A stretch of 64,000 nucleotides of DNA, from positions 62,001 through 126,000 of the forward strand of contig CAKMXJ010000001.1 in NCBI GenBank assembly GCA_928724745.1. The letters run 5' to 3'. Positions 47,246 to 57,713 of the stretch are shown here, one piece after another. Numbering within the stretch: position 1 is the first letter of the stretch; each line of letters opens with the position of its first letter. A program made the translations under genes and the position numbers. This DNA comes from Anthracocystis setariae. Lineage: Eukaryota; Basidiomycota; Ustilaginomycetes; Ustilaginales; Ustilaginaceae. Under the pieces are notes generated by a model. The model was not told where the DNA came from, ran no database searches, and saw only the letters and a list, made by a program, of their open reading frames with translations.

Positions 47246-47947
47246 ACGAGCATCGTGTTATCGCACACTCTCCCGAATACCCACCGAATCATGATACCCC
47301 CGCCGACACTCGATTGTATTTTTACGCTTGACTCGACGCAACCCACGTCACTTGCACCATCGGATTGGCGTGCCTCCTTCAGAACTGCTTTGGTTGCCAT
47401 GCTCACCCGCTCCGCCTCGTCGTCTCCCACCCTTGTTCTTTCCCCAACCCCTGCGTTTCGTGCCCGTACGTGCTGAGAATCTCCATACGGTCCTGGCTTA
47501 TAGAGTCACCCGTTGCCTTTTCCAATGGGCAGTCGGGCGCTCGCTGGGACCAAGATCAAATCCCTCGACGAGGTGATCTTGGCAAGAACGCTGACAAGCA
47601 TCCTTGCTGCGATCCATCTCTGTCGAGCCTGCTGCTTCCTGCGCAACTTGAACCTGGCGGCGTCCATCTCGCTGCAAAGCGGCCGGACGGCGAAGGGAGG
47701 CGGTGGTAGGGACATTTTCATTTTTGCACAACCTGAATGGTTTTTGATCTTTGCGCTAGTCGTCGTCAGTATTGAATAATATGCCTTGACGCATCGCAGT
47801 AGTTTATGTGTGTTCCCGTCTGCCGACGAAGAAGAGAACTACTACCACACTGTAATTAATACGGCATTTCTTCCATGAATGCCAGGTCAAGCGCAAGTTG
47901 GGCAAGGAAAGTTAGAGATGGAGAACACCAAAAAAAAAAAAAAGAGA
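47246..47947. other. Intergenic between SF3B5 and the 5S rRNA gene
   Basis: 702 bases. Several overlapping short frames exist between 47250 and 47780, but none resembles a known protein. A run of 14 A residues (47930-47943) at the right edge serves as the T-run terminator of the minus-strand 5S gene. Confidence 0.4.
47930..47947 (-). terminator. Pol III T-run terminator of the 5S gene
   Basis: On the minus strand the 5S 3' end is followed by CTCTC and then 14 thymidines, a strong RNA polymerase III stop signal. Confidence 0.8.
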
Positions 47948-48066
47948 GAACTGCAGCACCTAGGATTCCCGCGTGGTCCCCCACCGCAGTACTGACTAGG
48001 CGATACCTTGCTTAACTTCGCAGATCGGACGGGATGCGGTGCTTTCAAGGTTCTATGGCCGCAGAT
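47948..48066 (-). rRNA. rrn5S: 5S ribosomal RNA
   Basis: About 119 bases. Read on the minus strand it begins ATCTGCGGCCATAGAACC, continues AAAGCACCGCATCCCGTCCG and GATCTGCGAAGTTAAGC (the internal control region), and ends GGGAATCCTAGGTGCTGC plus a few bases. This matches fungal 5S rRNA block by block. The 5' CUGCGGC can pair with the 3' GCUGCAG to make helix I. A long T run follows on the transcribed strand, as expected for an RNA polymerase III terminator. It is an isolated copy, not in an rDNA unit, as is usual in many basidiomycetes and other filamentous fungi. Ends are estimated to within 2-3 bases. Confidence 0.95.
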
Positions 48067-49019
48067 ATCAGCACCGAATCAATTAGCAATTCTAAATTGC
48101 TTTTCGCGGCAGGCAAGGCCAGCGTGTGTCACTGTAGCAATTATTTAGATTGGAAGAATGTGAGATTCTAGCTGCTTGCCTCGATGAAGAGGGGCTATTG
48201 CGAATTGGATGTCTCGACATCGAGCTCGCAACAATGTACGGCGTTTGATCGAGCCGCAGATTGCAGATCTTCGCGCTTGCCGAGTTCCTAGATCAGCCTC
48301 ACCTCACTTAGGTAATAAAACTCTCGAGCTGGTCGTGTACGTGTCTGCACCATCACGAACCTGAACCAAGAGTCTCTACCTCTCTTCATCCATAGCCAGC
48401 CCAACCACGATACTTCAGCGATCAAGACCATCATTAGTGAAGCATGAACTTGTAACAGGTTTGTGTGCGTGACATGTTCAAGGTCATGGGACGTGATACG
48501 GTTGACTGTCAGATTTGGACGTCCAAAAGCTGAGATTTTCCGGCGTGACGGGACGTGCCGTTGCTGGATAAATACATTCATTGAGCAGGAGACACTACTG
48601 TAGCTTCCAAGTGCCTGTCCGTCCGGCAATGCAGAACGCTTTGACTGCGGCCTGTTTACGCTGCAGATCCAAGCACACGAGACTAATTTGACATCACGAC
48701 GCTTCCTTCCAACTTGGCCGGCGGGACGATGTGTGTGTTACAATCATACGAGCTACAGTAATCGTCTGCCATCTTATTAAGGTTCGCTCATTAATCATGT
48801 TTTACTATGATCCGTCCTTACCTCATCGACCACCTACACTTCTTCCCCTTGAAACGAAAGTGCAACGACCCGATACGACATCCACTTACCGCGAAACTCA
48901 ACAACAGTCTGAGCCGTGGTCACTAGACAGCAAGCTACAGCCTGTCTTACATTTCATCGGATCGCCCGAACCAAGACGAATAGGGTAGTCCGAGCAGCCT
49001 ATCGGAGTCTTCCGCACAC
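48067..49019. other. Intergenic: 5S upstream side and lipase promoter
   Basis: 953 bases with no gene, tandem repeat or RNA recognised. It includes the 5' flank of the 5S gene and the promoter of the lipase gene. Confidence 0.4.
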
Positions 49020-51110
49020 ATGCTGTCCCTCTGGCCCTTCGGCGCCGCTTCATCGGAGGCGTCTTGCTCGTCCCGGCCTGCACAAGCAAACTCTTCGCAG
49101 CACGACAATCCACTTTCAAGCCCAACAGCAGCAGCCTCGATCCCACCGCTCGTAATCTGCGAGGGCTTCCTCAGTGCAGCGCAAAGCGTCGTTTGGGGCA
49201 ACGAATTTCGCACGTTCCTCGGCGTAGGTCACCAACAACTCATCGACCAACTCAGCACACGCCGCGCACACCCAGGTAAACCCAAAAGGCGGTCTGGATT
49301 GGGCTCCGATCGTACAATCATCTTTGCACCGATTGGACCGGTGTCTAGCTTGCATGATCGAGCGTGCGAACTGTTCTACGCTCTACGTGGAGGCACAGTC
49401 GACTACGGTGTCGAGCACGCAAGAGAGCATGGTCATTCGCGATATGGTCGACATTACGAAAACCCATTGTGCCCTACTTGGGGTCCAAGAGCCGGCAAAG
49501 ATGGATTACCCGCTCACTTTCTGGGACACAGTCTCGGAGGGCCAACCATCCTCAAGCTACAACAGCTGCTCAGACAGGGTTTCTTCGACGAAGCTCTCTG
49601 CATCCGACGCAACGCTCAGCATAGAGATGACGAAGAGGAAATCAACGAATTCAGACCAGAGGACTTGATTCTATCTGTGACTTGCGTCTCTTCCCCGTTC
49701 CGAGGAACACCATTGGTGTACAGCTTGGGCTCCGAGCCTCTCCCCTATCCCAAGGTACGAATGCTTTCGTTCGGAAGCATGCTCTCCAAGCTCGTTCACA
49801 TCGCAGCGTATCTCGACTTGCCTTTCTTCGACGCACATGCGGATGCATGGCACTTTTCCGCGAGCCGGCGCAAGGCGCTCAAGCAAGCTCAGTTGGCTGG
49901 TGGTATCACGGCGGACAAGTGTGGCTTGGTGGATCACGCCGAGTCAGGTTTGAGGGAGGAGGAGGAAGCGGAGAAAGCCTCTGGGCTGCGCGCGTTGCTC
50001 AAGCAGCTGTGGAAAAGCGATTGGGCCGAAGGTCGCGATAACGCACCGTGGGATTGTACGTTTGCTGAACGCGAGCAGGATCGATCCGAGGACGGATGGG
50101 GTTTGCAGGAGCACTCTCGACAAAGGCGGGCAAAGACGTGGTACAGATCGTACGCTGGAAGTATGACTCTTCCGGACCAGCCGTGTCAGGGTCACGAAGC
50201 GAAGCCTGGCTTTCAACGTCCAGAGACGTACTGGTCGCTTTCTCCGCTGACCTTGACAGCGCACTTGATCGGTCACTTTGACTACTCGAGGCTGCAACCT
50301 GTGCCTTCGTTCCTCCGCGTGCTTTCGAACAAGAGCAAGGAGAACAGCGTTCAGGCCGATGCAACAGCGCTAGCGAACTTGTCATCGACGTGGTGGGAGA
50401 ACGATGGAGTGGTGCCGTTGGCATCTCAATTCCACCCGCTCGACTGCCATCCTGATCGATGCCGTCACTACCAAGGCATGAAAGCATCGCTGCCGTTTGG
50501 AAAGCGCAAACCGCGTCAACAATCCATGTCGATGTCGACCGACATGAAGCGATCCAGTCTGAGCCCAATGTCGTCTCAGTCCGACTGCCCTACACCTGCT
50601 TCGGAAACATCGACGCTTGTCAATGCCGATTACCTCAACCCCGAGAAAGTCGAGACGAGCTTGTTGTCTCTTCCCACCGCTGACGAGACAGTCTCCCACA
50701 GAAAGCTGTCCATGTTGGGTCCGGTCAAGACAGTTGCCAAGGTGACGTTGTTGGCGTCGCTGCGTGCGGTGAACCTGCATGATCCGCCGTTGGCCACACC
50801 GAGTGATGAAGAGATGCAATCCTTCCTTCCTGAATGGATCCCTTCTGTCGACTCTCCCGCCACCCCTCCTCGAACACCCATCGACGCTTCAGACGAAGCC
50901 CAAGTCGCGATCGAAGAGCTCGACTCAGAACTCCTATCACCTGACGCCAACAAGTGGTACACATTCCAACTCGACCACATCGACCACACCTCGCTCTGTC
51001 CCTTCTGGACCGGAAGCGAGCTTCAGAAACAATTCTGGACAGGCATCGGCTTCTTCCTCGCCTCAGTAGATCGCATTCAATCCTACCCTACCATTGAATG
51101 CAACCAATAG
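49020..51110 (+). CDS. Alpha/beta-hydrolase lipase related to bacterial family I.5/I.6
   Basis: 696 residues, intronless. The hydrolase core starts at about residue 42 (PPLVICEGFLSAAQS). The block IFAPIGPVSSLHDRACELFYALRGGTVDYGVEHAREHGHSRYG (residues 101-143, broken here only by its family context) is the zinc- and lid-region signature of staphylococcal/Geobacillus-type lipases. The nucleophile is Ser171 in GHSLGG. The acid-bearing loop appears as WWENDGVVPLASQFHP (near 457), and a candidate catalytic His lies in QLDHIDHTSLCPFW (near 650). Long Ser-rich insertions make it larger than the bacterial enzymes (about 400 residues). No clear signal peptide is seen, so location is uncertain. Likely substrates are triacylglycerols or other acyl esters. 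Confidence 0.85.
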   Translation: MLSLWPFGAASSEASCSSRPAQANSSQHDNPLSSPTAAASIPPLVICEGFLSAAQSVVWGNEFRTFLGVGHQQLIDQLSTRRAHPGKPKRRSGLGSDRTIIFAPIGPVSSLHDRACELFYALRGGTVDYGVEHAREHGHSRYGRHYENPLCPTWGPRAGKDGLPAHFLGHSLGGPTILKLQQLLRQGFFDEALCIRRNAQHRDDEEEINEFRPEDLILSVTCVSSPFRGTPLVYSLGSEPLPYPKVRMLSFGSMLSKLVHIAAYLDLPFFDAHADAWHFSASRRKALKQAQLAGGITADKCGLVDHAESGLREEEEAEKASGLRALLKQLWKSDWAEGRDNAPWDCTFAEREQDRSEDGWGLQEHSRQRRAKTWYRSYAGSMTLPDQPCQGHEAKPGFQRPETYWSLSPLTLTAHLIGHFDYSRLQPVPSFLRVLSNKSKENSVQADATALANLSSTWWENDGVVPLASQFHPLDCHPDRCRHYQGMKASLPFGKRKPRQQSMSMSTDMKRSSLSPMSSQSDCPTPASETSTLVNADYLNPEKVETSLLSLPTADETVSHRKLSMLGPVKTVAKVTLLASLRAVNLHDPPLATPSDEEMQSFLPEWIPSVDSPATPPRTPIDASDEAQVAIEELDSELLSPDANKWYTFQLDHIDHTSLCPFWTGSELQKQFWTGIGFFLASVDRIQSYPTIECNQ

Positions 51111-51506
51111 ATCTTTTTGTAGCCACTCTCATCGACAATACCTATACCCCCGCACCTCCCTAAAGTGGAGTCAATTGTTTCCACATCCATGTCATCGCCG
51201 TTTAAAAAATCCCCTCCTCCCCCCACGTTCTTCCAACCGTGAAGTCAGGCTCATCCCTCCTCCTCCCCCTCATCACTTCCACTTTCCACTTTCAGCTCCG
51301 AGACAGCTTCGTAAAGCATCGCAAGAATCTATTCTATCGACAAGATCCCATTTCCATTCCAAAATCAGAGAACTACATATCTAAACACCGTTACGGACAA
51401 AAAAAAAAACAAAATAGAGGGAAGAGGGGGAAGATTGGAGTACATGGATGAGATGGAATGTTAACACAGATGGGAAGAGGAGAAAGGTGGGGAGGGAAGA
51501 ATGCGA
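51111..51506. terminator. Convergent 3' region of lipase and zinc-cluster genes
   Basis: 396 bases between the two stop codons. A pyrimidine-rich stretch (51200-51300) and an A run (51398-51409) are present. No gene is seen. Confidence 0.4.
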
Positions 51507-53294
51507 TCAGGCAAAACCAAGCGACCCCGCAGGAGCAGGCGGTGGAGGACCAGCAACATCTCGATCCGCCTTGATCGACATCATACCCGGATTAGGCGAC
51601 AGATCCATTCGAGGCGTCGTGTTGCTCAGAAATTGCCGGCGGTCGTCCATACCCTGAACAGCCATGTAGGGTGCGGAACGCTGGAATTGCTGCTGCTGCT
51701 GCTGTTGGTGTTGTTGCTGCTGTGCTTGCTGCTGCTGCTGTTGCTGGCCTGGCATCTTGGTGTTGATGGGAGCCAAGTTGGCCTGGTAATACCCATCGTT
51801 TCGCATAGCCTGCGATTGCTGGTCAAGATATGAGTTGGCAGTGCCCGAGCGACCGCGTACAGGGGCCTTGGGCATCTTGAGCGGGAAAGGCCGCGAGGTG
51901 TCCTGTTGGAGGAAAGAACCAGCAACAGTGGGTACAGTGGGCTGGGGAGGTGTAAATCCGGACATCTTGCTGCCGACGGGCGACAACAGAGGGGGCTCGG
52001 ATCCCGGACCGTTGAGCGGAGTGCGCGGCGACATGGTGCTTGAGGAAGCACCGGCCGAACTCAAGGTGGCAAGACTGCTGTCAGAGTGGAGGCGGTGATG
52101 GGCGATGCCGTTAGGTGCCGACGAAGCCGACAAAAACGCGCCGCTAGAGGCGGACGAGTGGAGTGGAGGGCTGATCAACGACGAAGTGGAGCCGTTGCTC
52201 ATGCCACCGAGACGACCACCGCTGTTGCCGTAGCCGCCGCCAAGGTAGCCACCGTTGGCCTGCGAACCGAGACTCGGAAGCTGCGAGGTGGCGGACTGCG
52301 GCGTTCCCGCGTTGGGGAAACGGCCTACAGGGCTGACCAAGGAACCATTCTGATTGATAGGAGCCGACGAGCTACGGTCGTAGGCGTGATGCGCGCCATC
52401 CTGCTCGCAACCATAGTAAGATTGCTGGCCAGAGGCAAGAGGTTGGCCGTACCTGGCCCTCAAGCCATCGCGGTCATCGCCGTTGGGGCTAGCGTTGGGC
52501 TGCCACTGATTGTTGGGAATCTGAAGCGGCAGAGGCGGACGAGGCGCAAGCACTTGGGTGCCAAAGGCGGGGCTGGAAAAGCTAGACTCGCCGCCAGGGG
52601 TGTTGGACATCATGCCATCACTGCGACTTGACGGTGAGATGTGACCGTCGCGTCCATAGGAAGAGGCGATGGGGCCGGATACGGAAAGGGAAGGGTTGTT
52701 GGGCTGCGATCCGGTGGTGGCCCTGCGCTTGTAGGGTCCACGCTTGATGCCACGTCGCCTCTCCTTACGTGCGCTGTCCTGGCAGGTATCGACGAGGCCA
52801 TACTTGACGCAACGACCGCAGGGACGACCTTCGTCGCACTTCTTGCAGGCCTTTTGACAGTTGACGCAGGCGTTCTTGACTTGCTTGCGCTTGGGTCGTA
52901 TGCCAGCTCCCTGGAGAGCGGCGTATCCGTGCTGCTGGTGTGCGAGAAGATCAGGGTGGTGGCCCTGGAATTGGCCGTCGGCCATCATGTCAGGATGGCT
53001 CATCTGATGTGCGGCATAGAGCGGTGCATTGGGATCCATCTGTGGTGATGAACCATGGTGGGAATAGTAGCCAGCGGGGGGATGTTGAGAGGCAACTTCG
53101 GTGGGATGATGTTGAGCGTGGTGGCCGTAGAAGCCTTGGTTGGAATAGGCGAAGTTGGAGCCCATCTGGGAAGCACCGTACTGGCCTGGTTGCTGCTGGT
53201 GACCACCGTAAGTCTGTTGAGGTACAGACGAAGCCGAGTCAGCACCCTGGTTGAGGTGGTGCGGATGCATGGGAGGAGCCATGCCGTAAGTCAT
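51507..53294 (-). CDS. Zn(2)Cys(6) zinc-cluster transcription factor
   Basis: 595 residues from the ATG at 53294 (a TTG 39 bases upstream is in frame). The N-terminus is rich in His, Gln and Tyr. The binuclear zinc cluster lies at about residues 138-168: CVNCQKACKKC, then CGRC, then a final Cys in KYGLVDTC, with spacing C-x2-C-x6-C-x5-C-x2-C-x8-C. It is followed by the basic linker KERRRGIKRGPYKRR typical of one conserved fungal subgroup. The rest is Ser/Gly-rich and disordered. It has a Gln/His tract near residues 516-538 and no fungal-specific middle homology domain that I can see. It is a nuclear DNA-binding regulator; target genes cannot be deduced from the sequence. The neighbouring lipase is convergent, which gives no evidence of a regulatory link. 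Confidence 0.88.
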   Translation of the reverse strand: MTYGMAPPMHPHHLNQGADSASSVPQQTYGGHQQQPGQYGASQMGSNFAYSNQGFYGHHAQHHPTEVASQHPPAGYYSHHGSSPQMDPNAPLYAAHQMSHPDMMADGQFQGHHPDLLAHQQHGYAALQGAGIRPKRKQVKNACVNCQKACKKCDEGRPCGRCVKYGLVDTCQDSARKERRRGIKRGPYKRRATTGSQPNNPSLSVSGPIASSYGRDGHISPSSRSDGMMSNTPGGESSFSSPAFGTQVLAPRPPLPLQIPNNQWQPNASPNGDDRDGLRARYGQPLASGQQSYYGCEQDGAHHAYDRSSSAPINQNGSLVSPVGRFPNAGTPQSATSQLPSLGSQANGGYLGGGYGNSGGRLGGMSNGSTSSLISPPLHSSASSGAFLSASSAPNGIAHHRLHSDSSLATLSSAGASSSTMSPRTPLNGPGSEPPLLSPVGSKMSGFTPPQPTVPTVAGSFLQQDTSRPFPLKMPKAPVRGRSGTANSYLDQQSQAMRNDGYYQANLAPINTKMPGQQQQQQQAQQQQHQQQQQQQFQRSAPYMAVQGMDDRRQFLSNTTPRMDLSPNPGMMSIKADRDVAGPPPPAPAGSLGFA

Positions 53295-53864
53295 TTTGGC
53301 GTGAGGAGCGTCTGGACGATCAGACGAGCGCAAGAGGAAACGGTAGGAAAGTGGCTCAGCGGTGCAGCAACGAGGTTGAGCGGTTGTTGGCGACGGATCT
53401 CAGACACGGGAACCAAGTCGTGAGAATTGTCACGAGATGAGCCAGTGGTGATGTAACTGGTACGTGCGATCGAGGATGGCGATGAGGTGATGGTAGGTGA
53501 CGACGGCAGGAGGGAGGGTCAGAGAGAGGAGCGGAGCATCAGGGGAAGTCGGAGACAGGGATGAGTGGAGAGATATGATGGATCTATAAGGGAAAGTGGG
53601 GGAGCTGGGTTGGTGATCAAGCCTAACCAGGGTCAGGAGCGGAGCCAGACTAAACAAAGAAGGGAACCCAAGTTGGTACAGGTCCAGTAGGCGAGTTTGG
53701 CAGAGGTCGGAGACGGAAGATTGAGCTGCTATCATGCCTGGAGTGCGAAAGTTGCAGAATTTGGCAGGCCAAATGGCAAGAAAACTGCAGCGGAAGACGA
53801 AGCTGAGCGAAGGAGATCAGCACGATGCGCACGAGGGACGGCGATGGCGGGAGGCGTGGCAAGT

Positions 53865-53935
53865 CAAGACAAGACAAGACAAGACAAGACAAAAGCGAAG
53901 CAAGGCGAGGCGAGGCGAGGCGAGGCGAGGCGGGG
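53865..53935. repeat. Adjacent pentanucleotide arrays (AAGAC)n and (GGCGA)n
   Basis: About five copies of AAGAC are followed, after a dozen bases, by about six copies of GGCGA. They lie roughly 600 bases upstream of the zinc-cluster gene start. Confidence 0.85.
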
Positions 53936-54171
53936 CGAGAGGCAAGGGCGGAAACGCTCAGGTCGGTGAGGGAATTTGAAAGCGGGCTAGCAACGGTGTC
54001 GTATAGGGTAACTGTAGCAAGTCGCAGTTTAGCACAGTTGGTATGGCCAAAAAGGGCAAGAGCCAGACCACGGTCACCGGGTCGATGCGTTGCGAGCGAC
54101 CGAACAGTCACCGCCAGCCATTGCGCAACGAGCCAAGGCGAGGAGCCATCTTTCCATCATCTACAGTGACT

Positions 54172-54228
54172 GCAGTACAGTACAGTACAGTACAGTACAG
54201 TACAGTACTACACAGAACAGTACAGTAT
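54172..54228. repeat. (ACAGT)n pentanucleotide array
   Basis: About ten copies of ACAGT with a few substitutions towards the right end. The same unit recurs at 22483-22498, 46005-46034 and 54863-54905, and as fragments near 56245 and 57115. Confidence 0.85.
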
Positions 54229-57200
54229 TTTGCCAAAATCAGGGTGCATATCGACATGGACGGGGAGAAAGGAAAAATCGAAAAAGAATATTTTTCAATA
54301 AAATAAAAATAAACTTAGAGAAAGAATAAATCAAGGGAAAAAGTTGACGAACAGGAGGAGAAAAGGTAGGAACTGAGGCAGGAACCAAGCCAGGTACGCG
54401 AGGTGGACGTCTTCCGTGCAAGCCTGGGAAATACGAGCGACCAGCAGAGCAGACGTGCAGTAGAGGTGCAGCAGCACTGAACAGTACTCTGTAAGGTAGC
54501 AAGCTGCAGCAAAAAAGGGGAAAGTGAAACGGGCGTAAGCCGGTCATCTGCAACAAATGAAGAATTTCACGAGTCTCAATCAAGTACCACATTACAAACG
54601 TAGCATTTAGCTTCCAGCATACAATACTGTATCCTTCTGCTATGCTTGCAACTTTACGGAAACTTCCGACAGCACACGCACAACTCAAATCCAGGTCGAA
54701 AGCTACATGGTCAGAGGGAGACAGAGACAGAGACAAAGAAACAGAGCCGCTGCAGCAACCAGACGAGTAAACAGGGCAAGGTCGATCGTCAGCCAATCGT
54801 GCCAAACCATCAAAACAATACCGGAGCGAGGCGACGAACCAACATCGAATGCGAATCCCCTGCTGTACTATACAGTAGTACTATACTGTACAGTACAGTA
54901 CAGCACTGGGCAGTGGAGTATCGTCTATTGGCGTGCAGCAGGACTCACACTTGATTGGCGTAATCGAAGCGTCGCATGCCCATCTTCGCACACTGTGCAG
55001 TGTGTCGCTGGACTGTGTGCCATTCGCAGGTGCTCAAACTGTAGCTCGCAATCCTCTGTCCCGACGCTTCTGTAAGATATCATAAATACAATGAGTGACA
55101 AGAGACAGTCACGTTGGACCATGACGCCCCGTAGCAAGCAAGCAAGCAAGCAAGCAGGCAAGCAAGCGGATAGGGCCGACACTGATTTCCAATTTTTCCT
55201 TTCAGACGTTCTGACCGAGCACATGCACGTCTCTCAATATACTAATAGATCAGAAAAGCGCTGGTTCTGCACATGGGCACTCAGGCCAACTCAAAAAGAA
55301 CCCAGGTACGAAAATGGATTCGTTCGCTAAACGTGCTTTTGTCTCGCCCTCAAGTGAACTGGACTCTACAGACCGCGATTCGAGCGCAAGTGTGGAGAAG
55401 GGCCTGCGTGATGGTTTGTTCTCGTGAAAAGTTCAAACTTTTACAGTGCCCAGATGCCACCACCTCGATGTGTTGCCTCGACGCGGTAAAGATGGCCGGG
55501 CCTGTCTGCAGAAAATACAACTTTTCAAAAGTTCAAGCCGCGGGATCTCAAACGTTTTGTTCAAAGCGTGGTCTTTTTCTGATGGGTGCAAAAGTGCAAC
55601 GATGGAAATGTAGTGCAATTGTGCCTGGTCGAGAACAAAAAGCGAGGGAAAAGTACTGTAGTGGGAGAAAAAATAAATAAATAAACGGGGCTGGACTACT
55701 GTAGAATCCTTGGGGTGGCCGCTTGGGCTTGTCAGGAGACCCATCCTACTCGAATCCCGACCACACCGTTTCCGCGGCGAATCGCTTTGATCCAGCCCAT
55801 CTCGCTTCCACCAGCTCGCCTGTGTGTAGACCTTCCATGCATTCTGTCTCCCTTTGGCGGTGGTTGGGAACTTTCCATCCTGCTGCATCGCTATCACAAC
55901 AAGACGGATCGGATCGTGTTTTGATTGGCATGCCAAGCAACAGCCTGGCCCGAACTGTACGACTTCCGAGGCGATGTCCGCCGGGCAGGCAAAGGCAACG
56001 GCGTCACTCGGCTTCACGAGTGGTCAAAGCAGGCAAGACCAAGCGACACGTCGTCGTCATTCTCCTTACTCTTCTGGCTCAATTGGTTGCGTGAGGATTG
56101 ATTGCATGCCATCCACCTGCTGCGATGACAGCTTCGAGTACAGTGATCAAGTGGCAGATTAAACATCGGCACACACGTAATCTTGCTTTGCACCCATGTC
56201 TCGTTGCTTGCAATCTTCGAGACACGAAATCCGACACTGACTGAACTGTACTGTACAGAACTGCACTGTCACATTGGGTCTAGTTGCTTTATATGTGCGA
56301 ATTGTACTGCAGCGCACAATACGCTTGAGTCTGTCGTTCACCATCAGACCAAGCATGAATAGAATCTTGCCTCTGCAACACAATGGTCACTCCATCGTCG
56401 GTCATCGGTGACTGCTCCTTGCCGAAGGGTTCCAATCTATGTGCGTGTCGGCTGCTCACACCAGGTAGCTACGGTATTGCAGAATGCCCACCCCCCCCCC
56501 CCAAAGAAGCCGCTCGTGCAATGCTGATCCATCGATACGAAGTCTGATATGCTTCAAAGGATCGCAATAATGGCATTGCAGGTTGCTCCACTTCGATCAC
56601 CTTGGAAGCTGCCGCCTTTGTGAGCCGACGTCAACCCGCGCGAGTCCATGTGCAAGAGCAATCTACCCTATTCTGCTCGTTTTGCAAGGGTCAAGGGTCA
56701 AGTGCGTGTGGGAAAACAACAGTTTAGAGATCGAAAAAGTATTTAAAAAAAAAAATGCGAGCGCAACTGTATCCGAGCGCTTGGTTACAGTAAACTTGAA
56801 TTTGATAGTCACGGTCGAGACCAATCAGTTTAAGAGCCTCACCAATTTTGCCACGCGAGACGATCAGAATCGATTTTTTTTTATTTTTTCTGCACATCTG
56901 ATTTTTGAACTTCCATTATTATTTATATATATGTATTTTTTTTTTGCATCTCCGGGACTGGAGGTAGGAGGGCATCCCAGCGAGTCGATGGCATGAATGC
57001 AAGCTTTGACGTCGAGTACGACAGCGATATCCAACTCCGTACAGCTTTGCATTTGTCACGACCTCCCATGGCAAGGCATATGCTCACCGGAATTATCCTG
57101 CACGATACAGCATTGTACTGCACTGGACTGTACCATGTTCGGAGCTACCAGAGGTAGACGCTCGGTCAAGCAGCGCGATACGCCTCGGCCAAACGATGAA

Positions 57201-57512
57201 AAACAAACTCTTGCCAGCCATTCGCCAGATCAGTCCATTGACCGGCTTAATCCATCTCCGAGCTGCTCTTCTTTTGATTGAAAGCCTGCAGATCTGGTTG
57301 GCGCTCGGCCGATGCAAACGACTCGTTGCGAAAGAGATTGCCTCGAAAATCTGTTCTTTCACATGTAGAGCCATGGCACTGTCCTGAAATGCTAAAGCCG
57401 GTCCGGGTCCATATCAATGTCATCAAGTTGACATCGTTGAAGCGTGTTTGGGTAGCTTGGGTTACAAGGCAAGATTGCTAATCAACATTGCGTCCAGCGC
57501 GGTGGACCATTC

Positions 57513-57526
57513 AAACACAGCCGCCC
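57513..57526 (+). repeat. Target-site duplication, left copy
   Basis: Fourteen bases identical to 63608-63621. The first three A's could be shared with the poly(A) tail at the right copy, leaving 11 secure bases. Confidence 0.85.
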
Positions 57527-57713
57527 CAACCATCATCAGATCTAGGTATCGACCCCTACGTTTCGATACTTGGTTCAGTTCCTGCCCAGTTCCAATTCCT
57601 CTCCTCCTCTTAGACCCGTCGACGACACCAAAACAATTCCAGAGCCGAAGTAGGCACTTCAACAGAAGCATTTAATTTGCGTACACGCGCATACAACGTG
57701 CATTCAAATTTAA

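Larger units (their letters stand above)
53295..57512. other. Gene-free, repeat-rich 4.2-kb segment
   Basis: No gene was recognised on either strand; the frames present are short, overlapping and of odd composition. Simple repeats are frequent: adjacent (AAGAC)n and (GGCGA)n arrays at 53865-53935, (ACAGT)n arrays at 54172-54228 and 54863-54905, (AGCA)n tetramers at 55131-55165, and a C run at 56490-56502. The left end must hold the promoter of the zinc-cluster gene. The right end is the insertion site of the LINE. Confidence 0.5.

Noticed and set aside
47506..47721. 71-residue basic frame on the minus strand after SF3B5
   Set aside because: It contains MDAARFKLRRKQQ and looks slightly protein-like, but no family is recognised and frames on both strands overlap it.
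55433..56017. 194-residue frame in the gene-free segment
   Set aside because: Mixed composition without domain or conserved start; runs through simple AT-rich sequence.
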